Of a stretch of 64,000 nt of DNA, positions 1-7,820 are shown in pieces. Under the pieces are notes generated by a model. It was given only the letters and a program-made list of their open reading frames with translations, was not told where the DNA came from and made no database searches. A program made the translations under genes and the position numbers. The stretch is from Arthrobacter sp. PAMC25284 (GTDB taxonomy: Bacteria; Actinomycetota; Actinomycetes; Actinomycetales; Micrococcaceae), in contig NZ_CP080382.1 of assembly GCF_019443425.1 (NCBI RefSeq), forward strand, positions 2,790,001 through 2,854,000, in the 5' to 3' direction. Each line of letters starts with the position of its first letter. Position 1 is the stretch's first letter.

Positions 1-783
1 GCAGGCGGCGTGCTGCTCGCCGCGGAACAGCTGGCGGTTTCGCGCGCGCAGCCGCGACGGGCCGGGCTCCGGGACGGCTTCCGCCGGATTGCCCCGCAGC
101 CCGTGCAGGCCGGGATCACCACCGGGGTCCGCGCCGGCGAAGCCCTGACCATCACCGGCCCGAACGGCGCCGGGAAATCGACCTTCGCGCTGACACTGGC
201 AGGCTTGCTCCGCCCCGTCGCCGGAACCGTGAGCGCCAGCGATGCCCTGAGCGCCGGCGTCGGAAGTGACCCCTACCAGTGGAAGGCCCAACAGCTGATT
301 GCACGGATCGGGACGGTGTTCCAGGAACCCGAGCACCAGTTCGTCACCGGCCGGGTGATCGATGAACTGATGTTCGGCCCCCGCCACCTCGGCTACGGAG
401 AGGACCGGGTGGAGGAGCTTTTGGAGCGGCTGCGGCTGACCGACCTCGTGGATGCCAACCCCTACACGCTCTCCGGCGGGGAGAAGCGGCGGCTGTCGGT
501 GGCCACCGTCCTCGCCGCCCACCCACAGGTGCTGGTCCTTGACGAGCCCACCTTCGGCCAGGACGCAAACACGTGGGCCGAGCTCGCTTCCTTCCTGTCC
601 GAGCTGCTCGATGCCGGAACCGCGATCGTCTCCGTGACCCATGACCAGGAATTTACGGCAGCCCTGGGCGGTACGGAACTCAGCCTCGGCGCTCCGGGCC
701 GCGCCGGGCGCGGCAGCCGGGAGCACGGCGGGGGCCACCATGACCTCCGGGGCCGCGAACTGCCCGGGGCGGCCCCGTCATGA
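1..783 (+). CDS. ECF transporter ATP-binding protein, second ATPase domain (5' partial)
   Basis: The frame is open from base 1, so the start lies outside the window; 260 residues are visible. They form an ABC ATPase domain. Walker A (GPNGAGKST) is at about visible residue 53, the Q-loop is in FQEPEHQF, the signature LSGGEKRRL is near residue 158, and Walker B (VLVLDEPT) is near 178. The FQEPE-H-Q sequence and the following membrane T-component gene mark this as an energy-coupling-factor (CbiO/YkoD-type) ATPase, which powers uptake of a vitamin or metal. The gene may be the second half of a double-ATPase YkoD protein, but the first half is not visible. The stop overlaps the next start by 4 bases (ATGA), so translation is probably coupled. 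The substrate cannot be told from this fragment. Confidence 0.85.
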   Translation, partial: AGGVLLAAEQLAVSRAQPRRAGLRDGFRRIAPQPVQAGITTGVRAGEALTITGPNGAGKSTFALTLAGLLRPVAGTVSASDALSAGVGSDPYQWKAQQLIARIGTVFQEPEHQFVTGRVIDELMFGPRHLGYGEDRVEELLERLRLTDLVDANPYTLSGGEKRRLSVATVLAAHPQVLVLDEPTFGQDANTWAELASFLSELLDAGTAIVSVTHDQEFTAALGGTELSLGAPGRAGRGSREHGGGHHDLRGRELPGAAPS

Positions 784-1584
784 GGGATGCCCTGGCCCTT
801 CGCGGCAACCGGTCCGTGCTGACCCGGGCCAACCCGCTGGCTAAGTTCACGGCCGTCGTCCTCATTACCTTCGTGCTGGCGTTGTCCATCGATTGGGTCT
901 CGGCCTCGGTGGCACTGGCGTTCGAACTGCTCCTGTTTCCCCTCGCCGGCCTGACCCTGGTCCTGCTGTGGCAGCGCGGATGGCCACTGATCCTGGCCGC
1001 GGCACTGGGCGGATGGAGCACCGCCATCCTGGCGCCGGACACCGGGTCCATCCTGGTCGACACCGGGATCTGGTCCATCAGTGAGGGCTCCTTGCAGCTG
1101 GGGTTGGGGTTCGCGCTGCGCGGGCTCGCAATTGCCCTCCCCGCCGTGCTGCTGATGAGCTGCACGGACCCCACCGATCTGGCTGATGCGCTCGCCCAGA
1201 AGGCAAAGCTGCCGCACCGCTTTGTGCTGGGAACCCTGGCCGCGATGCGGCTGGTGGGGCTGATGGCCGAAGAATGGCAGACCATCGGGATGGCCCGGCG
1301 GGGCCCGCGGCGTGGGCTCGCGCGGCAACCCCTACCAGCGGATCCGGGCCACCCTGGGGCAGAGTTTTGGACTGCTGGTTCAGGCGATCAGGCGCGCTTC
1401 CCGGCTCGCTGTCACTATGGAAGCCCGCGGTTTCGGCGGGGCCGAGCGGACGTGGGCACGCCCTTCGACGTTCAGCGGCCTCGACGCGTGGGTCCTGCTG
1501 GGCGGCCTGGGAATCGCCGCCGCCGCAGTTGGCGCCGCCCTCGGAGCCGGTACATGGAACATGGTCTTCCTCGCGCAGCAGTAG
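780..1584 (+). CDS. ECF transporter transmembrane T-component (frameshifted at 1300-1303)
   Basis: Membrane partner of the preceding ATPase, in the CbiQ/EcfT/YkoC family. The first frame gives hydrophobic segments and the conserved LTRANPLAK start, and runs to the coupling-helix region (EEWQTIGMARR). The frame is then lost. The rest of the family sequence (SRGNPYQRIRATL, then VTMEARGFGG and a final membrane segment) continues in another frame to a TAG at 1582-1584. Removing one G from the GGGG run at 1300-1303 joins both halves into a normal 267-residue protein with the sequence ARRARGVGSRGNPYQ. The insertion sits in a GGGGCCC context, as do seven others in this window, so a sequence error is more likely than a real mutation. 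The MEARGFG motif is one of the ATPase-contact motifs of T-components. Confidence 0.8.
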
Positions 1585-1688
1585 CGGCCGCTGGCCAGGT
1601 TATCGCATGATGTGGGTATGAGGGGGCGAATCTGCGGACCGGGCCGCACTTCCTGCCTCGGGTAACTCATCTGTGATATTTTCGTGGA

Positions 1689-3212
1689 ATGACTCAAGAG
1701 ACTGCAGAACACGTTGGCATCCTGCTCCGCGACGCCCGGGGAGAGAAAGGCTGGACCCAAGGGCAGCTCGCCGCCGAGCTCGGGACGAGCCAGAGTGCCA
1801 TCGCCCGGATGGAGCAAGGCAAACAGAACCTCAGCCTCAAGATGATCCAGCGGCTGGAAGCCATCGTCGGCCGCAGCATTGTCAAAGTGGGCCGGCCGCA
1901 GATGACCCACCTCAGGGTGGAGGGCGGCCGTACCCTGTCCGGCGCCGTCGACGTCAATAGCAGCAAAAACGCCGGCGTCGCGCTGCTGTGCGCCAGCCTC
2001 ATCAACCGCGGCACCACTACCCTGCGCCGCCTGGCCCGGATCGAAGAGGTCAACCGGATCGTCGAGGTCCTGACCAGCATCGGGGTCGAGTGCACGTGGC
2101 TCAACGTGAACGACCTCCGGATCCGCCGGCCCGCAAAACTGAACCTCGACGCCATGGATGTCGAGGCCGCCCGGCGGACCCGCAGCGTCATCATGCTGCT
2201 GGGGCCACTGCTGGATGAATCCGCGGGGTACCGGCTCCCCTACGCGGGCGGCTGCGACCTCGGCACCCGAACGGTCGAGCCACACATGCAGGCGCTGCGC
2301 CAGTTTGGTCTCAGCGTTGAGGCCACGGCCGGCTTCTACGCGGTACAGGCTCCTCCGGCGGACGGTAAGGACCGGTCCTTCGTGCTCAGCGAACGCGGCG
2401 ACACCGTCACCGAAAACGCCATCATGGCTGCCGCGCACCGCAGCGGCACCACCATCATCCGCAACGCCAGCCCCAACTACATGGTGCAGGACCTCTGTTT
2501 CTACCTGCAGATGCTCGGCGTGAAGATCGACGGCGTAGGCACCACGACGCTGCGGATCGTCGGCAACCCCGCCGCCGACGTCGACGTCGAATACTTCCCC
2601 TCAGAAGACCCGATTGAGGCGATGAGCCTGATCACAGCCGGGATCGTGACGAACTCCGAGGTCACCGTCCGCCGTGTCCCGATCGAGTTCATGGAAATCG
2701 AGCTCGCGACACTGGAACAGATGGGCCAGCAGCTCGAGGTCTCCGGCGAGTACTTTGCCCGGAACGGCCGGACCCGGCTGGTGGACGTCACCACCCGGCC
2801 CTCGGAGCTGCGCGCCCCGGAAGACAAAATCCACCCCATGCCGTTCCCCGGGCTGAACATCGACAACCTGCCGTTCTTTGCGGTCATCGCGGCCAATGCA
2901 GAGGGCCAGACCATGATCCACGACTGGGTCTACGAGAACCGTGCCATCTACCTGACAGAACTGAACAAGCTGGGCGCCCGTGTGCAGCTGCTCGACCCGC
3001 ACCGCATCTACGTCAACGGACCCACCAGGTGGCGGGCCGCCGAAGTGGGCTGCCCGCCCGCGCTCCGCCCGGCGGCCTGCCTGCTGCTGGCCATGCTCGC
3101 CGCGCGGGGGGTCTCGGAACTGCGCAATATCTATGTGATCGAGCGCGGCTATGAGGATCTGGCCGAGCGGCTCAACACCATCGGCGCGAAAATCGAGTAC
3201 TTCCAGGACTAG
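1689..3212 (+). CDS. XRE helix-turn-helix / MurA-like enolpyruvyl transferase fusion
   Basis: The protein has 507 residues. Residues about 10-62 are an XRE-type DNA-binding domain (GWTQGQLAAELGTSQSAIARME). From about residue 70 to the end it is an EPSP-synthase/MurA fold. The MurA active-site loop is kept as GGCDLGTR, with the PEP-reactive cysteine near residue 189, and the SSKNA substrate-binding motif is near residue 97. MurA transfers enolpyruvate from PEP to UDP-GlcNAc in peptidoglycan synthesis. A canonical MurA lacks the HTH domain and is about 420 residues long, so this is a second, divergent paralogue type. The HTH suggests DNA binding, perhaps autoregulation, but this is inference. 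A GATATT -10-like hexamer at 1675-1680 ends 8 bases before the ATG, so the mRNA may be leaderless. No strong Shine-Dalgarno is seen. Confidence 0.85.
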   Translation: MTQETAEHVGILLRDARGEKGWTQGQLAAELGTSQSAIARMEQGKQNLSLKMIQRLEAIVGRSIVKVGRPQMTHLRVEGGRTLSGAVDVNSSKNAGVALLCASLINRGTTTLRRLARIEEVNRIVEVLTSIGVECTWLNVNDLRIRRPAKLNLDAMDVEAARRTRSVIMLLGPLLDESAGYRLPYAGGCDLGTRTVEPHMQALRQFGLSVEATAGFYAVQAPPADGKDRSFVLSERGDTVTENAIMAAAHRSGTTIIRNASPNYMVQDLCFYLQMLGVKIDGVGTTTLRIVGNPAADVDVEYFPSEDPIEAMSLITAGIVTNSEVTVRRVPIEFMEIELATLEQMGQQLEVSGEYFARNGRTRLVDVTTRPSELRAPEDKIHPMPFPGLNIDNLPFFAVIAANAEGQTMIHDWVYENRAIYLTELNKLGARVQLLDPHRIYVNGPTRWRAAEVGCPPALRPAACLLLAMLAARGVSELRNIYVIERGYEDLAERLNTIGAKIEYFQD

Positions 3213-3226
3213 CCTTCCTCTGAAAG

Positions 3227-3293
3227 ACCAACGCGGGGGCACTGTTCGCCCATCCGGGGCCGCCGGACGGGCGAAAAGTGGCTCCGCGTTGGT
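3227..3293. repeat. Nested inverted repeat between the MurA-like gene and ybdK
   Basis: ACCAACGCGG at 3227-3236 is the exact reverse complement of CCGCGTTGGT at 3284-3293. Inside it lie TTCGCCC/GGGCGAA and TCCGG/CCGGA arms, giving a long imperfect hairpin of about 67 bases. There is no U-tract, so it is either a strong terminator-like structure for the upstream gene or a repetitive extragenic palindrome. Copies elsewhere in the genome would favour the second reading. Confidence 0.6.
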
Positions 3294-3338
3294 CCGCGCC
3301 ATCTGTTGCATACACGTCCGCACGGGCAAAATAGGATC

Positions 3339-4460
3339 ATGCGCACTTTCGGCGTTGAGGAAGAACTCCTGATTGTCGACGAGGCGACTGGTTCCCCGCT
3401 GGCTCTTGCTGCGGCCCTGATGGCACAGCTGAGCCCCGACGGCGCCGCCTGCCCGGACGAACCCGGCTTCAGCTATGAGCTCAAGCTCGAACAAATCGAA
3501 ACCCAGACGGCGCCGTGCCGGGATTACGCCGGGCTGCTCCGGGCAATCCGGCTGGACCGGGACCTCGCGGACCGCGCCGCCCGGACCCACGGGGCCCGGG
3601 TTGCCGCCCTGGCAACGTCGCCGCACGCGCCGGTGACCCATATGACGCCCAAACCGCGCTACACCGCCATGGAAAACCGCTTCGGGCTCACCGTGCGGGA
3701 CCAGCTGACCTGCGGCCTGCACGTGCACACCCTCGTGGAGTCCCCGCACGAGGGAGTGGCCGTGATGGACCGGATCCGCGACAAGCTGGCCGTCCTGGTG
3801 GCACTCAGCGCGAACTCGCCCTACTGGAACGGCACGGAGACCGGGTTCGACAGCTACCGCACACAGGTCTGGAACCGTTGGCCCGGCGCCGGACCGTCGA
3901 TGATTTTCGGAAGTCTGTCTGTCTATCGCCGGGTTGTGAACCGGCTGCTGGAGACCGGAGTGCTGTTCGACGAGGGGATGGTCTACTTTGACGCCCGTCT
4001 GTGCCGGCACCATCCCACCGTTGAGGTCAGGGTGGCGGATGTGTGTCTGCTTGCCGAAGACGCGGCGCTGATTGCCGTGCTGGTCCGCGCGCTCGTGGAA
4101 TCGGCCAGCCGGGACTGGCGCGACGGCGTTGAACCGGCCCCGGTCCCCACTGTGCTGTTGCGGATGGCTGCCTGGCAGGCCAGTAACTTCGGCGTGCGCA
4201 CGGAGTTGCTGGATTTCGGCAGCTTCAGGCCCGCACCTGCCCGCGACGTAGTGGATGCGCTGGTGGACTACCTTGCCCCGGTGCTCCAGGAACAGGGCGA
4301 ACTCGGGCTGGTGGACGCGGGCATCCGGCGGATCATGGAGCGCGGCACCGGGTCGCAACAGCAACGCCGCCTGTTCGCCGAGGCCGGGCTGCCCGGCGTC
4401 GTGGACCACGCGGTCAGGGCGACGTCGTTGTCCCCTGACGAAGTGCCATTCGCCGGATAG
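3339..4460 (+). CDS. ybdK: YbdK-family carboxylate-amine ligase (glutamate-cysteine ligase GCS2-like)
   Basis: The protein has 373 residues. It opens with the typical [11 protein letters not shown] sequence of the glutamate-cysteine ligase type 2 family and keeps the inner motifs (CGLHVH, near residue 126; VEVRVADV near residue 230). Family members form an amide bond between a carboxylate and an amine using ATP. The E. coli YbdK homologue has only weak gamma-glutamylcysteine ligase activity, so the real substrate is uncertain. The ATG at 3339 was chosen because the family motif begins three residues later and AGGA lies just upstream. A TTGCAT box at about 3306 followed by an A-rich -10-like sequence suggests a short or absent leader. 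The gene is convergent with metZ, 42 bases away. Confidence 0.85.
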   Translation: MRTFGVEEELLIVDEATGSPLALAAALMAQLSPDGAACPDEPGFSYELKLEQIETQTAPCRDYAGLLRAIRLDRDLADRAARTHGARVAALATSPHAPVTHMTPKPRYTAMENRFGLTVRDQLTCGLHVHTLVESPHEGVAVMDRIRDKLAVLVALSANSPYWNGTETGFDSYRTQVWNRWPGAGPSMIFGSLSVYRRVVNRLLETGVLFDEGMVYFDARLCRHHPTVEVRVADVCLLAEDAALIAVLVRALVESASRDWRDGVEPAPVPTVLLRMAAWQASNFGVRTELLDFGSFRPAPARDVVDALVDYLAPVLQEQGELGLVDAGIRRIMERGTGSQQQRRLFAEAGLPGVVDHAVRATSLSPDEVPFAG

Positions 4461-4502
4461 CTCCCGGGGACGGCCCGCGGACGACGGCCGGGGCCGGGGC
4501 GG

Positions 4503-5711
4503 TTAGACCTGCTTCAGGGCCTGACCCAGGTCACGCATCAGGTCTTCGACGTCTTCCAGACCCACGGACAGCCGCACCACTCCGTCGCTCAGCCCGATTG
4601 CGGCGCGTCCCTCCGGACCCATGGCCCGGTGCGTTGTGGTGGCCGGGTGCGTAATCAGGGATTTCGAATCGCCCAGGTTGTTGGAGATGTCGATGATCCG
4701 CAGCCCGTCCAGCAACGCGAAGGCGGCTTCCTTCGCGGACCGCCCGGGCGTCGGGGCGAGCTCCAGCGTCAACACGGTCCCGCCGGCCTTCATCTGCCGC
4801 GCCGCCAGCTCGTGCTGCGGGTGGGATGCCAGCAACGGGTACTTGACCCAGCCCACCGCCGGTTGCCCTTCAAGCCAGGCGGCGAGACGCAGTGCCGAGG
4901 CCGAGGCGTGGTTCACCCGCAGCGCCATGGTCTCCAGCCCCTTGGTCAGCACCCAGGCGTTGAAAGCGGACAACGCCGGGCCGGTATGCCGCATCAGCTG
5001 CTTGACCGGGCCGTCGATGAACTCCTTCGTTCCCAGGATGGCGCCGCCCAGAACACGGCCTTGACCGTCAATGTGCTTGGTGCCGGAGTAGACAACCACG
5101 TCCGCGCCCAAATCACCGCAGCGCTGCAGCAGCGGTGTGGCGAAGACGTTGTCCACCACCACGGTGGCGCCGGCGGCATGCGCGAGGGCGCTCACCGCGG
5201 CAATGTCGACGATTTCCTGCATGGGGTTTGATGGGGACTCGAAGAACACGGCCGTCGTCGGCTCCGACAGCGCCACCCGCCACTGCTCCAGATCCGGTCC
5301 GTCCACGAAGACAGTCTCGACGCCCCAGCGAGGCAGAACCTCACTGAGGATCACGAAGCAGGAACCGAAGAGGGAGCGTGCGGCGACCACCCGGTCGCCG
5401 GCTGCCAGCAGGGCGCCGAGGGCGGTGAAGACCGCGGACATGCCGGATGCCGTCGCGAAGCATGCCTCTGTTCCCTCGATCAGCCGGAGTCGCTCCTGGA
5501 AGGTCGCCACCGACGGGTTGCCGTAGCGCGAGTAGACAAACCGCTCGTCTTCGCCGGTGAAGGCCCGTTCGGCGGCTGCGGCGGATTCGTAGACGAACCC
5601 GGAATTGAGGAACACCGGCTCAGTGGTCTCCTGGAAGCCGCTGCGGTCAAGACCGCCGCGTACGGCCTGGGTCTCCGGTCCCCACCCTGCGGCGTCGGGA
5701 TTGAAACCCAC
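4503..5711 (-). CDS. metZ: O-succinylhomoserine sulfhydrylase (MetZ)
   Basis: The protein has 402 residues and belongs to the Cys/Met metabolism PLP-dependent enzyme family. The PLP lysine is near residue 211 in SGTKHIDGQGRV. Other family signatures include YSRYGNP, the SGMSA phosphate-binding stretch and VVDNVFATP. MetZ makes homocysteine directly from an activated homoserine and sulfide. The SGTKHIDGQGR form and the overall sequence fit the MetZ subgroup better than cystathionine gamma-synthase. The start is GTG at 5709-5711, immediately after the TAA stop of the rhodanese gene, so the two are translated in tandem. It is the last gene of a three-gene operon headed by a SAM-IV-like riboswitch, which fits methionine-pathway control. 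Confidence 0.92.
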   Translation of the reverse strand: MGFNPDAAGWGPETQAVRGGLDRSGFQETTEPVFLNSGFVYESAAAAERAFTGEDERFVYSRYGNPSVATFQERLRLIEGTEACFATASGMSAVFTALGALLAAGDRVVAARSLFGSCFVILSEVLPRWGVETVFVDGPDLEQWRVALSEPTTAVFFESPSNPMQEIVDIAAVSALAHAAGATVVVDNVFATPLLQRCGDLGADVVVYSGTKHIDGQGRVLGGAILGTKEFIDGPVKQLMRHTGPALSAFNAWVLTKGLETMALRVNHASASALRLAAWLEGQPAVGWVKYPLLASHPQHELAARQMKAGGTVLTLELAPTPGRSAKEAAFALLDGLRIIDISNNLGDSKSLITHPATTTHRAMGPEGRAAIGLSDGVVRLSVGLEDVEDLMRDLGQALKQV

Positions 5712-6122
5712 TTAGTTTTCTCCGAGATTGGTGGGCAGGCCGCGGTTCTTCCAGCCGTTGACGGTCCGCTCGCCGAGGTGGTCGGGTTCGCCTTCGAAGC
5801 CTTCCAGGACGTTGTACGCGGTGAACCCGGCTTCAGTGGCGGCAATGGCGGCGGCAATGGAGCGGGCGCCGGAGCGGCACAGGAAGATGAGTTCCACCGC
5901 GTCGTCCTCCGGCGCCTGCAACTTCAACTGCTCGATAAACCGCGGGTTGGCGTAGCCGCCGGCAAGATTCCACTGGATGAACAGTGGATCGTTCTCGGTG
6001 GCCTTGGTGTCCGGTATACCAATGTGGGCCCATTCGCCTTCTGTGCGCACGTCGACCAGAACGGCGCCGGCCTCCAGCTTGGCCCAGGCTTCCGGCGGGG
6101 TGAGGTCTCCTGCGTAGCTCAC
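5712..6122 (-). CDS. Rhodanese-like sulfurtransferase in met operon
   Basis: The protein has 136 residues and is a single rhodanese domain. DVRTEGEWAHIGIP is the substrate-side motif, and the active-site loop LCRSGARS carries the catalytic cysteine near residue 82. Rhodaneses carry a persulfide on this cysteine and pass sulfur to acceptors. Placement directly before metZ suggests it delivers or handles sulfide/persulfide for homocysteine formation; this is inference from context. The start overlaps the end of the upstream DUF1737 gene by 4 bases (ATGA). No signal peptide is seen, so it should be cytoplasmic. Confidence 0.9.
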   Translation of the reverse strand: MSYAGDLTPPEAWAKLEAGAVLVDVRTEGEWAHIGIPDTKATENDPLFIQWNLAGGYANPRFIEQLKLQAPEDDAVELIFLCRSGARSIAAAIAATEAGFTAYNVLEGFEGEPDHLGERTVNGWKNRGLPTNLGEN

Positions 6123-6418
6123 GCGTGCCCCTCAAATGCTTCCTCGTAGTCGGCAGCGTCGCTGTCGAGGTCCTCGACGGCGTTCGCGACGGCTGCGTCC
6201 GCGGACGCAATCGCCGTGGGCAGGATGACGGCCTGCGCCACGATCACGGTGCTGCCGTTAAACGTGACGGCGGGGTTGCCGTGAAGCACGTACCCTTCGG
6301 CCAGGGCGGCCGAGACGCGCTCGCAGAAGGAACGGTCATCGGGGCCGGTGAACAGCCGGTAGGCCAGTTTTTCCTCGGGGGAGGCCTGCGGGGCCGCCTG
6401 GACGGATGCGTCGGGCAT
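6119..6418 (-). CDS. DUF1737-domain protein, first gene of the met operon
   Basis: Small protein of 99 residues. The central part (YRLFTGPDDRSFCERVSAAL, then YVLHGNPAVTFNG and VIVAQAVI) matches the short DUF1737 domain, whose function is unknown. The C-terminus is acidic. The start is supported by AAGGAGA located 8 bases upstream. It is the first gene behind a SAM-IV-like riboswitch and overlaps the rhodanese gene by 4 bases, so it probably works with sulfur assimilation or methionine synthesis. A regulatory or sulfur-carrier role is possible, but nothing in the sequence proves it. Confidence 0.8.
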   Translation of the reverse strand: MPDASVQAAPQASPEEKLAYRLFTGPDDRSFCERVSAALAEGYVLHGNPAVTFNGSTVIVAQAVILPTAIASADAAVANAVEDLDSDAADYEEAFEGHA

Positions 6419-6454
6419 TAGGGATCTCCTTCATTCACGCTTGCAGCTCGAGTG

Positions 6455-6550
6455 GTCGATATGCCGAGTATTCACCTGAGGCACCCCGCCGCGAAAGGGA
6501 GGGTTGCCGACCGGCCAGTCAGGGCTTGGCACCGGTTCTCATTACTCCCA
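6455..6550 (-). promoter_or_regulatory. SAM-IV-like riboswitch upstream of the metZ operon
   Basis: Read on the minus strand, the leader contains ATGAGAACC, then CCAAGCCCTG, then CGGCAACCCTCC, then GCGGCGGGGTGCC, and then CAGGTGAA. These blocks occur in the order and spacing typical of the SAM-I/SAM-IV S-adenosylmethionine riboswitch clan. GGCAACCCTCC followed by a short loop and GGGGTGCC is characteristic of the SAM-IV form found in actinobacteria. It ends about 35 bases before the first gene. SAM binding would shut off the DUF1737-rhodanese-metZ operon. A covariance-model search would settle the exact class and limits. Confidence 0.85.
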
Positions 6551-6721
6551 ACGAACGTAACACTTACGACGTCGGCCCGCACTGCCGCCGTCGTCATTTT
6601 CTGTCACGGATGCCGGGAACCGGGCCCGGCGCAACCGGGAGTTCCAAGTAGTGGCCACTCGTGTTATCCGGGACGGCGGCCACTTTACTGGAAGGACAAA
6701 GCCAGCAACATCGCCGCTCAA

Positions 6722-6761
6722 GTCTCAGAACTTGGGTCTCAGAACTTAGGTCTCATATAAC
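6722..6761 (+). promoter_or_regulatory. Tandem 14-bp direct repeats overlapping a promoter
   Basis: GTCTCAGAACTTGG (6722-6735) is followed directly by GTCTCAGAACTTAG (6736-6749) and by a partial third copy GTCTCA. A TTGGGT box at 6732-6737 and a TATAAC box at 6756-6761 are 18 bases apart, so the repeats sit within the spacer of a plausible promoter. This looks like a set of operator half-sites for the downstream ATP-grasp gene. The regulator is unknown. Confidence 0.45.
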
Positions 6762-6819
6762 TGTGAATCGCTGCCGCCGGGGGGACCGGCGTCAGCGGCC
6801 CGCAACGGAAGGGGAAGCC

Positions 6820-7785
6820 GTGCGTCCACACATCCTGGTTACCGGACTTGGCAGCGCCGCCGGGCGGAGCATCGCAACCCAGCTTTCGGCCCGGGGACTC
6901 CCGGTTCTCGGCGCCGACTCCTGCCAGGTGCCGGGTATCGCGGGTACCGAGGCGGTGGTGCTTCCGCCGGCATCGGATCCGGACTGGGTCCCGGCTCTGC
7001 GCCGGCTCGTTGATGCCAGGAACCTCAATGTGGTTATCCCGACGCGCACCGAGGAGTTGCCGCACCTGGCGGCCGCCCGTGCCGCGTTCAGCGACGGCGT
7101 CCGGCTGATCGTGTCCGATCCCGGCCCGGTGGCCCTCGCCAACGATCGCCTCCTGACCGCTTGGACGCTGCAGGCAGAGGGGATCGCGGTCCCGCGGTTC
7201 GGTGTGCCCAGCGACTTCGCGGCCGCACCGGCGTCCCTCGCAGCGATGGGCGGTTCCGTCGTCGTGAGGCCGAGGGTCCCCCGCGGCGAGAACGGCGCCG
7301 TAGTCCTGCCCGGGGCCGGGCCGGTGGACTGGGCGCAGCAGCCGGAGGGCCGGATCGTCCAGGAGTTCATCCCGGGGGCAGGATATGTCGCACTGGTCTT
7401 CGGGACCCGGACGCAGAACGCGATGGCGCCCCACGTGGTAGTCGTGGATCAGCCTGTCCGGGCCGGCCTGGGCGCCGGGACCGACACCGGTGCTGCGTCC
7501 GCTGTGGGCCGGAGGGTCGCGACCGGCGCCGCCGCGGATGTGGCCCCGCTGGCCATGGCCGCCGTCCATGCCGTCGGGCTGACGGGGCCGGTCGAGGTTG
7601 ACATCCGCCGCAGGGCCGATGGCACCCCGGTGGTCCTGGGCCTGCGGGCACGGTTTGGTGCCAGCAGCGCCGCAGCCCCCGAACTCCTCGACGCGGTCCT
7701 GGCGGCGTTCCTGCTTCCGTCCTTCAACCCGGCCTCGTTCCGGCGGCGCCCGTCAGCGTACGCAGGAGCCGTGCGCTCAGCCTGA
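6820..7785 (+). CDS. ATP-grasp / carbamoyl-phosphate-synthase-like protein
   Basis: The protein has 321 residues from a GTG start preceded by GGAAGGGGAA. The N-terminus ILVTGLGSAAGRSIATQL is a glycine-rich pre-ATP-grasp (CarB-like) nucleotide fold. Later segments (VVIPTRTEELPHL, LANDRLLTAWTLQAEGI, VVRPRVPRGENG, IVQEFIPGAGY, VEVDIRRRADG) follow the ATP-grasp order used by carboxylate-amine ligases. The lid region is weakly conserved (VVVRPR in place of the usual lysine-rich strand), so activity and substrate are unclear. A longer frame upstream to 6661 is open but has no family match. The gene is convergent with pabC. It is not part of an obvious biosynthetic operon. Confidence 0.65.
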   Translation: MRPHILVTGLGSAAGRSIATQLSARGLPVLGADSCQVPGIAGTEAVVLPPASDPDWVPALRRLVDARNLNVVIPTRTEELPHLAAARAAFSDGVRLIVSDPGPVALANDRLLTAWTLQAEGIAVPRFGVPSDFAAAPASLAAMGGSVVVRPRVPRGENGAVVLPGAGPVDWAQQPEGRIVQEFIPGAGYVALVFGTRTQNAMAPHVVVVDQPVRAGLGAGTDTGAASAVGRRVATGAAADVAPLAMAAVHAVGLTGPVEVDIRRRADGTPVVLGLRARFGASSAAAPELLDAVLAAFLLPSFNPASFRRRPSAYAGAVRSA

Positions 7786-7820
7786 GGTGGCACTTTCCGG
7801 CACGCCGGCTGGATCCCCGC

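Noticed and set aside
2601..4409. 602-residue open frame on the minus strand
   Set aside because: It crosses the MurA-like and YbdK genes in antisense and has no domain or ribosome-site support.
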